DNA from: an uncultured Lachnospiraceae bacterium
GTDB taxonomy: Bacteria; Bacillota; Clostridia; Lachnospirales; Lachnospiraceae
Direction: 5' to 3'
Assembly (NCBI GenBank): GCA_902803635.1
Contig: CADCQU010000307.1
Location: forward strand, 1-8,041
Length of the DNA: 8,041 bases
A program made the translations under genes and the position numbers. This document shows positions 1 through 4,654 of this stretch, one piece after another. The notes beneath the pieces are model-generated. The model worked only from the letters and a program-made list of their open reading frames with translations. It was not told the origin of the DNA and made no database searches. Within the stretch, counting starts at the first letter, position 1. Each line of letters opens with the position of its first letter.

Positions 1-1
1 G

Positions 2-2572
2 ATCTTTGAAAATGAACGGCAGCCGGACGGGCTGTTGGATGTCCTGCAGGTCGAGGGAAGCGTGGAAATCCTTCCCGGCAACTCGGACATCGGCTATCGC
101 GAGGCTTCGCTTTACGGGAATCAGGGAAACGACAGCGAGCTCTTCGTGCTCTGCGTAACGCCCCAGAGCTACCGGATTTCTTCCGGCACCTTCGTCGCGG
201 CGGGGTACGATGCGATGCAGACTCTGGACGCGGAGCAGTTCACCCTGGCCGGTTTGAAGGCCCAGGCCGAGGAGACGGCTTCGATGGAAGACGAAGCGGC
301 AAATGCGGCTGATTCAGGAGCGGCTGCGGCAAATGCGGCTGGCGAGGGAACGAATACTGATAGTACTGCAGTGAACGCGGTTGCTGCGGGAGCTGCTGGC
401 GTTGCTGCTGCGGCAGTTTTAAGTGCAGCTGTGAATGAGGATAGCAGCACGGAAGCTTCTTTCCAGGATGACAACGGCTGTCATTCTGAGGAACGAAGTG
501 ACGAAGAATCCCCCAATTCTGCCGAGCAACCTGAGGGAATCCTTCGCTCCGCTCAGGATGACAGGAATATCGAGGGTCGCTTCCAGATGCCTCAATCAGA
601 AGACGCTCTCGATGTAGAAGACACTAATGCGGGAGCAACAGGTGTTGCTGCTGCTGCAGGTGTTGCTGCTGCAGCAGTTTTAGGGGCGGCATTGAATGAG
701 GATAGCAGCACGGAAGCCTCTTCCCAGACTGACAACGGCTGTCATTCTGAGGAACGAAGTGACGAAGAATCCCCCCAATCTGCCGAGCAAGCTGAGGGGA
801 TCCTTCGCTCCGCTCAGGATGACAACGTCTGTCATTCTGAGGAACGAAGTGACGAAGAATCCCCCCATTCTGCCGAGCAAGCTGAGGGGATCCTTCGCTT
901 CGCTCAGGATGACAGGAATATCGAGGACAGTTCTCAGGCTTCCGATACTGCTGAAGCTGCGGAGCCTTCATTTGCCGGTACTGCTTCGTTAGGAGCGGAC
1001 GCAGCGGAGGAGGAGACCGAGGCTGAATGGGACGAGGAAGACGAGGACAAGGACGCGGCTCCGCAGGTTCAGCTAGCGGAAGGAGTGGACTGGCTCAATT
1101 TCTCAGTCCTGGATTTCGATGCTGTCTCCAAGGAGCAGTCGGCGGAAGACAACATCGAAAGCAAGAATTTGGGAGAGTATGCTGCCGATGGTTCGGACGG
1201 ATATGCCCCGAATAGTTCGGACGGATATGCCCCGGATGGTTCGGATGGATATGCCCCGAATGGTTCGGACGGATATGCCCCGAATGGTTCGGACGGATAT
1301 GCCCCGAATGGTTCGGACGGATATGCCCCGAATGGTTCGGATGGATATGCCCCGGATGGTTCGGATGGATATGCCTACGATGGTTCGGATGATTATGCCC
1401 CCGATGATTCGGACGGATATGCTCCAGATGGGGCGGACGAATATGCCTATAATGGATCAGCAGGATATGCCCCGGATGGTTCGGATGGATATGCCTACAA
1501 TGGCCCGGACGGATATGCCTCGGATGGTTCGGAGGGATATACCTATGATGGCCCGGACGGGTATGCCCCGAATGGTTTAGATGGATATGCCTACAATGGC
1601 CCGGATGGATATGCCCCCGATGGTTCGGACGGGGATACTTACAATGGATCGGCAGGGTATGCCCCGGATGGTTCGGATGGATATGCTCCCGCTGATTCGG
1701 ACGGGTACGCCACTGATGCTCCGGGCAGATATACTTTTGTCGGGGAAAGCTCGGAAGAAGGTGGGGCTGAAGGGGGTTATGCCGGCCCGATTTCGAACGC
1801 CCCTGTAGGTGATTATGCGGAAAATGAGCCTCCTACCGGCGAGATGGGCTTCGAAGGCGCTTCCCCGGATGCCCTTCTGGAGGACGACGATGGCTACCTC
1901 ACGGACGGCGAGGCATTTGCCGGGAAAGCTGTGGAAAACGAAGGACGAAAGGGGTTCTTTGCAGGAGCGGCGAGGCGATTTGCAAAGCTGCGCGGCAAGA
2001 TTCCAAGCGTTTCCAATTCCAACAAAGACGCGGCCGTGGGGAATCATCCGAGAGAGGACGAACTGGACAGGGAAATCTCTCGGAATGATTATGACGATGC
2101 ATTTTGGGATGGCAACGACCGCAGGACTTTCGATGAACCCCGTGTGCAGGATGCGGAAGCCACTTTCCAAAAGAACAGCGTCGACCCCGAACATGGCAAC
2201 CTTGCCAATGAGCATAGCGCAGCCGTGCAGAGCGTTGCCGAGCGCACGGCCGCCGAGATTGAGGCGGAGACGCAGCCGACAAAGCTTGGCTTTGGCAAAC
2301 GTCTTGCGAAGTCTGGTATCGGCAAGCGTTTTGGCTCCTTCTTCGGGACAGGCAAGGAGGACGAGGGAAGGCGGGAGGCGACGCTTGATACAGAACGCGA
2401 CATTTCCCGCAAGGACGGTGCCGGTCCCAGCCGCTACGTCTACGACGCCGACGAGGAAGAATTTGACGAATACGACAGGTACGACAAGTACGACGACTAC
2501 GAAGATTATGACGAGTACGATGATTACGAAGATGCATACGATAGAGGCAAGGATAAGTTTAAAGACCTATAA
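2..2572 (+). CDS. 5'-partial acidic low-complexity repeat protein; possible Rho-type RNA-binding fold at its visible N-terminus
   Basis: The frame is open from base 2 to the TAA at 2570-2572 (856 codons) with no ATG and RBS near the edge, so the true start lies upstream; a TTG at 35 is only a nominal start. I do not recognise the whole protein. Bases 53-205 encode GSVEILPG..GY......ELFV..TPQSYRISSGTFVAAG, whose spacing recalls the Rho RNA-binding domain (GVLEIL..GFGFLR...DIYVSPSQIRRF..RTGD); this is a tentative inference. No Walker motifs or ATPase follow. Then come an Ala/Glu-rich stretch (245-470), three in-frame palindromic elements (479-914), an Asp/Glu-rich stretch (1000-1060), 23 Tyr/Asp/Gly octapeptides (1178-1729), two basic Gly/Phe/Lys patches (1950-2010, 2280-2350) and a tail of Asp/Glu/Tyr (2435-2545). 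No signal peptide or membrane segment is visible. Most of it should be disordered. A terminator follows 13 bases after the stop. The reading frame is firm, the function unknown. Confidence 0.75.
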   Translation: MFENERQPDGLLDVLQVEGSVEILPGNSDIGYREASLYGNQGNDSELFVLCVTPQSYRISSGTFVAAGYDAMQTLDAEQFTLAGLKAQAEETASMEDEAANAADSGAAAANAAGEGTNTDSTAVNAVAAGAAGVAAAAVLSAAVNEDSSTEASFQDDNGCHSEERSDEESPNSAEQPEGILRSAQDDRNIEGRFQMPQSEDALDVEDTNAGATGVAAAAGVAAAAVLGAALNEDSSTEASSQTDNGCHSEERSDEESPQSAEQAEGILRSAQDDNVCHSEERSDEESPHSAEQAEGILRFAQDDRNIEDSSQASDTAEAAEPSFAGTASLGADAAEEETEAEWDEEDEDKDAAPQVQLAEGVDWLNFSVLDFDAVSKEQSAEDNIESKNLGEYAADGSDGYAPNSSDGYAPDGSDGYAPNGSDGYAPNGSDGYAPNGSDGYAPNGSDGYAPDGSDGYAYDGSDDYAPDDSDGYAPDGADEYAYNGSAGYAPDGSDGYAYNGPDGYASDGSEGYTYDGPDGYAPNGLDGYAYNGPDGYAPDGSDGDTYNGSAGYAPDGSDGYAPADSDGYATDAPGRYTFVGESSEEGGAEGGYAGPISNAPVGDYAENEPPTGEMGFEGASPDALLEDDDGYLTDGEAFAGKAVENEGRKGFFAGAARRFAKLRGKIPSVSNSNKDAAVGNHPREDELDREISRNDYDDAFWDGNDRRTFDEPRVQDAEATFQKNSVDPEHGNLANEHSAAVQSVAERTAAEIEAETQPTKLGFGKRLAKSGIGKRFGSFFGTGKEDEGRREATLDTERDISRKDGAGPSRYVYDADEEEFDEYDRYDKYDDYEDYDEYDDYEDAYDRGKDKFKDL
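479..563. repeat. Palindromic repeat element, copy 1, inside the coding region
   Basis: This 85-bp element begins TGTCATTCTGAG and ends CTCAGGATGACA, giving 12-bp terminal inverted repeats with one mismatch. It resembles widespread small bacterial palindromic elements that often generate spurious ORFs. Here it is read in frame as CHSEERSDEESP...GILRSAQDD within the first gene. The bases just before it (463-474, ending CAGGATGACA) look like the right end of another copy. Confidence 0.85.
740..824. repeat. Palindromic repeat element, copy 2, inside the coding region
   Basis: This is a second 85-bp copy with the same termini and the same reading frame as copy 1. It differs by a few substitutions (CCCCCCAATC, GCTGAGGGGATCC). 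Five bases (825-829) separate it from copy 3. Confidence 0.85.
830..914. repeat. Palindromic repeat element, copy 3, inside the coding region
   Basis: This third 85-bp copy lies in tandem with copy 2, with starts exactly 90 bp apart, so the frame is kept. It is almost identical to copy 2, which suggests local duplication and not independent insertion. Confidence 0.85.
1178..1729 (+). repeat. 23-unit tandem array of a 24-bp coding repeat (YAPNGSDG)
   Basis: Each unit starts at a TAT/TAC Tyr codon and encodes eight residues with consensus Y-A-P-[ND]-G-S-D-G. The first units (about 1202-1370) are nearly identical in DNA. Later units diverge (YAYNGPDG, YTYDGPDG, YATDAPGR) but keep the exact 24-bp period; a degenerate YTFVG follows at 1730. 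Because 24 is a multiple of 3, unit gain or loss does not break the frame. This is a likely length-variable minisatellite coding a flexible Tyr-spaced acidic segment. Confidence 0.95.
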
Positions 2573-2584
2573 TGCATAAAAAAT

Positions 2585-2633
2585 GGGCTGTCGCAGACTG
2601 GGGCCTTCTCCCCTCCGACAGCCCTTCTTTTAT
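2585..2633 (+). terminator. Intrinsic terminator of the first gene
   Basis: A perfect 9-bp stem (GGGCTGTCG at 2585-2593 with CGACAGCCC at 2616-2624) is followed by TTCTTTTATT. An A run (2578-2583) precedes it, so it might also work in the other direction, although no minus-strand gene faces it. Confidence 0.85.
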
Positions 2634-2640
2634 TCCCTGC

Positions 2641-2880
2641 GGAAGGATGAAATAGCGATTTCCGGTCCCTGCATCCTTCCACGGGAGGCTTCCGTGGGAG
2701 CACCGGAAGGATGAAATCGTGATTTCCGGTCCCATCATCCTTCCAAGAGAGGCTTCCGTGGGAGCGCTGGAAGGATGAAATCGCGAATTTCGGTCCATGC
2801 ATCCTTCCAAGAGAGGCTTCCGTGGGAGCACCGGAAGGATGAAATCGCGAATTTTGGTCCCCGCATCCTTCCTTGGAGGT
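2641..2880. repeat. Tandem array of a 64-bp hairpin-bearing repeat, about 3.7 units, non-coding
   Basis: Units start at 2641, 2705, 2769 and 2833, exactly 64 bp apart; the fourth is incomplete and fades by about 2880. Every unit has 9-bp inverted arms, GGAAGGATG and CATCCTTCC (for example 2641-2649 with 2672-2680, and 2833-2841 with 2864-2872), with an inner GAAAT...ATTTC dyad. A conserved linker ends GAGGCTTCCGTGGGAGCAC. The 64-bp period is not a multiple of 3 and no frame has gene-like content, so I call it non-coding. It fills the gap between the first terminator and the transporter gene. Confidence 0.9.
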
Positions 2881-2925
2881 TTCGAGGATGAAATTGAACG
2901 TTTGGAAAGGAAAAGGTGCCTACAT

Positions 2926-3855
2926 ATGCGCATTTTAGAGAAAATCAGCAGCTTCTTTGGCAGGTTCATGGCCATCATCGTACTTGCGGTGGCGGCCCTC
3001 TCTCTGTTCTGGCCGCAGACCACGCTTTGGGTGCAGACGAGCTGGGTGAATCCGCTCCTCATGGTCGTCATGTTCGGCATGGGCCTTACGCTCAGCATCG
3101 AGGACTTCAAGCTTGTCTTCACGCGCCCGAGGGATATCCTGCTCGGCTGCTTGGCCCAGTTCACCATCATGCCGCTTCTGGCATTTGCCCTGGGCAAGCT
3201 CTTCGGGCTCGAAGCCGGCCTCCTTGCCGGCGTCATCCTCGTCGGCACCTGCCCCGGCGGGACGTCGAGCAACGTCATGACCTACCTCGCGAAAGGCGAC
3301 GTCGCGCTCTCCGTCGGCATGACCAGCGTGAACACCCTTCTCGCCCCCATCCTCACGCCCGCCATCACCTACCTGCTCCTTCGGACAACCGTCTCGGTGG
3401 ATGTCTTTAGCATGTTCCTCTCCATCGTGCAGGTTGTCATCATCCCCATCGCCCTCGGCTTCCTCATCAACAGATTCTTCGGAAAGTACACGAAGGCAGC
3501 CGGAAAAGTCCTGCCCCTCGTCTCCGTCATCGCCATTTGTCTTATTGTTGCGGCGGTCGTCTCGCACAACGCCGAGAAAATCCTCTCGACCGGTTTTGTC
3601 GTCTTTGCCGTGGTCATCCTCCACAACCTTCTTGGCTACGCCGCCGGCTTTGGTCTTGGCAAATGCCTCCGCCTCGACAACGCCCGCACGAAGGCTCTCT
3701 CCATGGAAATCGGAATGCAGAATTCCGGCCTCGCCACGTCCCTGGCGGCCACGGCCTTCCCCAACCTCGCCCTCGCAACCGTCCCCGGGGCCATCTTCTC
3801 TGTCTGGCACAACATCTCCGGGGCGATTTTGGCAAATGTATACCGAAGGATGTAG
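2926..3855 (+). CDS. Bile acid:sodium symporter (BASS/SBF) family transporter
   Basis: This is a 309-residue inner-membrane protein of the SBF family, which uses the sodium gradient to import organic anions such as bile acids, keto acids or pantoate; the substrate here cannot be told. It is hydrophobic throughout, compatible with about ten membrane segments, and of normal family length. The signature regions are intact: GTCPGGTSSNVMTYLAKGD (107-125) and EIGMQNSGLATSLA (261-274). From memory of the Neisseria ASBT structure, Ser115, Asn116, Ser129, Thr133, Glu261 and Gln265 correspond to its sodium ligands. I chose the ATG at 2926 because AAAAGG lies 9 bases upstream and the protein then starts like its family. 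The longer frame from 2797 would begin inside the 64-bp repeats. No promoter is obvious upstream. A terminator follows 7 bases after the stop, so it is a single-gene unit. Confidence 0.92.
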   Translation: MRILEKISSFFGRFMAIIVLAVAALSLFWPQTTLWVQTSWVNPLLMVVMFGMGLTLSIEDFKLVFTRPRDILLGCLAQFTIMPLLAFALGKLFGLEAGLLAGVILVGTCPGGTSSNVMTYLAKGDVALSVGMTSVNTLLAPILTPAITYLLLRTTVSVDVFSMFLSIVQVVIIPIALGFLINRFFGKYTKAAGKVLPLVSVIAICLIVAAVVSHNAEKILSTGFVVFAVVILHNLLGYAAGFGLGKCLRLDNARTKALSMEIGMQNSGLATSLAATAFPNLALATVPGAIFSVWHNISGAILANVYRRM

Positions 3856-3862
3856 TTCTTCG

Positions 3863-3896
3863 AGAGGATTTTTAATAGGAAATCCTCTTTTTCTTT
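3863..3896 (+). terminator. Intrinsic terminator of the transporter gene
   Basis: A perfect 9-bp stem (AGAGGATTT at 3863-3871 with AAATCCTCT at 3880-3888) has an 8-base loop and continues into TTTTTCTTT. Its stem sequence is the same as that of the terminator at 4339-4381. Confidence 0.88.
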
Positions 3897-4013
3897 CACA
3901 GGGCCGCATAAGGAAATTAGCTGCCTTCGGCAGCACGCGGCTCGCGAGGCGGGGAGAGGTTCGGCGTTCGCCTCACTCTACTCTATTTTGGGAAAATTCC
4001 ATTTTTTGCGTAT
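3897..4013. other. GC-rich hairpin segment in an otherwise AT-rich intergenic region
   Basis: No gene is seen. There is a tight hairpin GCTGCC-TTC-GGCAGC at 3920-3934 and a second dyad, GAGGCG (3946-3951) with CGCCTC (3969-3974). Neither is followed by a T run, so they are not terminators. The segment sits between a terminator and a promoter that are adjacent in the related module at 4339-4434, so it may be an inserted repeat element. Confidence 0.4.
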
Positions 4014-4042
4014 TGGAAACAAAAACCTCAATGCTGTATATT
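4014..4042 (+). promoter_or_regulatory. Putative sigma-A promoter, module A
   Basis: TGGAAA (4014-4019), a 17-base spacer and TATATT (4037-4042). The alternative -35 TTGGAA gives 18 bases. The surrounding 44 bases match the promoter at 4406-4434 at roughly 28 positions, counted by eye. It would transcribe the small frame at 4092. Confidence 0.5.
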
Positions 4043-4091
4043 AATGTAGAAAAGGTTGCGAGTCGCGAACCGTCTGGTTCGGCGGAGTATT

Positions 4092-4184
4092 ATGAAATCC
4101 TCGATGCCGATGAGGGAAGAGCTGTATCGCAAATATGGAATCGTTGAGGATGAGGAGAAGAAAGCGGTTGCGTTGCAGGCTTGA
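4092..4184 (+). CDS. Possible small peptide gene (30 residues)
   Basis: The frame begins with ATG at 4092 and ends with TGA at 4182-4184. It encodes a charged helical peptide containing MREELYRKYGIVEDEEKK. GGCGGAG (4081-4087) is a plausible but close RBS, only four bases before the start. A CGAACC-GTCT-GGTTCG hairpin (4066-4081) lies just upstream and could affect translation. The frame sits between its own putative promoter (4014-4042) and a terminator-like hairpin (4228-4265), which supports a small transcription unit. After the TGA the same frame continues for 14 codons to TAG at 4227-4229, so a decayed longer gene is the main alternative. I recognise no family. Confidence 0.3.
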   Translation: MKSSMPMREELYRKYGIVEDEEKKAVALQA

Positions 4185-4227
4185 GGGATGTTGCCTTCTT
4201 TAGACAACTGGAAATGGACATCGAAAT

Positions 4228-4265
4228 AGTCCGGGTTGCCTGTGTTGCGCCCGGACTTTCTTGTT
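4228..4265 (+). terminator. Terminator-like hairpin after the small frame
   Basis: An 8-bp perfect stem (AGTCCGGG at 4228-4235 with CCCGGACT at 4250-4257) is followed by TTCTTGTT. The tail is weaker than that of the neighbouring terminators. Confidence 0.6.
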
Positions 4266-4290
4266 CCGGTGCAGAAGAAAGGGGGCGCAC

Positions 4291-4337
4291 GGGAGATTTT
4301 GTGAAAAATACCTATCGAAAAGTGGGAGATTTTGTGA
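4291..4337 (+). repeat. 14-bp direct repeat pair
   Basis: GGGAGATTTTGTGA occurs at 4291-4304 and again at 4324-4337, starting 33 bases apart, immediately before the terminator at 4339. It could be a protein-binding pair or a relic of duplication; nothing decides this. Confidence 0.5.
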
Positions 4338-4338
4338 T

Positions 4339-4381
4339 GAGAGGATTTCCGTTTCGACAGGAAATCCTCTCTTTTCTTTTT
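4339..4381 (+). terminator. Strong intrinsic terminator upstream of the surface-protein promoter
   Basis: A perfect 12-bp stem (GAGAGGATTTCC at 4339-4350 with GGAAATCCTCTC at 4360-4371) has a 9-base loop and the tail TTTTCTTTTT. It would insulate the next promoter, 25 bases downstream, from read-through. Confidence 0.88.
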
Positions 4382-4405
4382 GATAAATTTCCACTTTTTG
4401 TGTAC

Positions 4406-4434
4406 GGGACAAATGCAAAAAAATGCGTTATGCT
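4406..4434 (+). promoter_or_regulatory. Putative sigma-A promoter for the surface-protein gene, module B
   Basis: GGGACA (4406-4411), a 17-base spacer and TATGCT (4429-4434). The AT-rich upstream sequence TTCCACTTTTTGTGTA matches the same position in module A. Transcription would begin near 4441 and give a leader of about 215 nt before the ATG at 4655. Confidence 0.5.
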
Positions 4435-4452
4435 TACAGCAGATGGAATCCC

Positions 4453-4561
4453 AAAGAAAACAAGGAAAGGCACGCAAAGCTTCGAGCACCACAGGCACGA
4501 ACGCCAGCAAAACTGCTGCCATCAAAAAGAAAACAAGAAAAGGCACGCAAAGCTTTCGAGC
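4453..4561 (+). repeat. 35-bp imperfect direct repeat in the long 5' leader
   Basis: The first copy (4453-4487) starts AAAGAAAACAAGGAAAGG and runs through GCACGCAAAGCTTCGAGC. The second (4526-4561) differs by one substitution and one extra T. Copies start 73 bp apart, so they lie in different frames. That argues against coding even though a 42-codon basic frame (4443-4571, no RBS) crosses both. A CAGCA-AAAC-TGCTG hairpin lies between them, near 4505-4518. Confidence 0.7.
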
Positions 4562-4654
4562 TGAACTGTAAAGCAACCATACAGATGGAAAGATTTTCTT
4601 TGGGAGAAACGGATTCTCGGACCCAATAAAAAACACCAAAAGGAGGTAAGCGTC

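Larger units (their letters stand above)
411..926 (+). repeat. Diverged direct duplication (411-574 and 661-926) around the palindromic elements
   Basis: The segment encoding VAAAAVLSAAVNEDSSTEAS followed by an element and DRNIE occurs twice. The first copy is 411-574. The second is 661-926, where the element itself is doubled. Flanks such as GAATGAGGATAGCAGCACGG are identical in both copies, so the element and its host sequence were duplicated together. Both copies stay in frame. Confidence 0.75.

Noticed and set aside
624..971. Minus-strand frames with HPERSEGSP and VILSGAKDP motifs
   Set aside because: These are the well-known spurious translations of the palindromic element's other strand.
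1119..1580. Open + strand frame reading MVRTDMPR-type repeats
   Set aside because: It is the out-of-frame shadow of the 24-bp array; any repeat with a period divisible by 3 and no stop gives an open alternate frame. It has no RBS.
2641..2880. CRISPR array
   Set aside because: The full 64-bp unit is conserved with no variable spacers. The same reason excludes the 24-bp coding array at 1178-1729.
2797..2925. Longer start of the transporter at 2797
   Set aside because: The extra 43 residues derive from the 64-bp repeat and lack an RBS; the ATG at 2926 has one and fits the family's N-terminus.
2559..3278. 239-codon minus-strand frame with repeated FILPVLPRKP motifs
   Set aside because: It runs through the terminator, the 64-bp array (which shifts frame each unit) and antisense to the transporter, with no RBS.
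2935..3936. 333-codon minus-strand frame antisense to the transporter
   Set aside because: Its product is a low-complexity Asp/Gly/Glu/Arg-rich sequence mirroring the codon bias of the real gene on the other strand.
4031..4147. 38-codon frame starting at 4031
   Set aside because: Its start codon lies within the promoter's spacer and -10 region, so it could not be on that transcript, and it has no RBS.
4188..4265. Attenuator with a 13-residue leader peptide (MLPSLDNWKWTSK) before a hairpin
   Set aside because: No RBS at usable distance, no antiterminator alternative visible, and the next gene has its own promoter and terminator-insulated start.
4028..4639. 203-codon minus-strand frame across the intergenic region
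   Set aside because: It crosses two terminators, two promoters and the direct repeats, and lacks an RBS or family resemblance.
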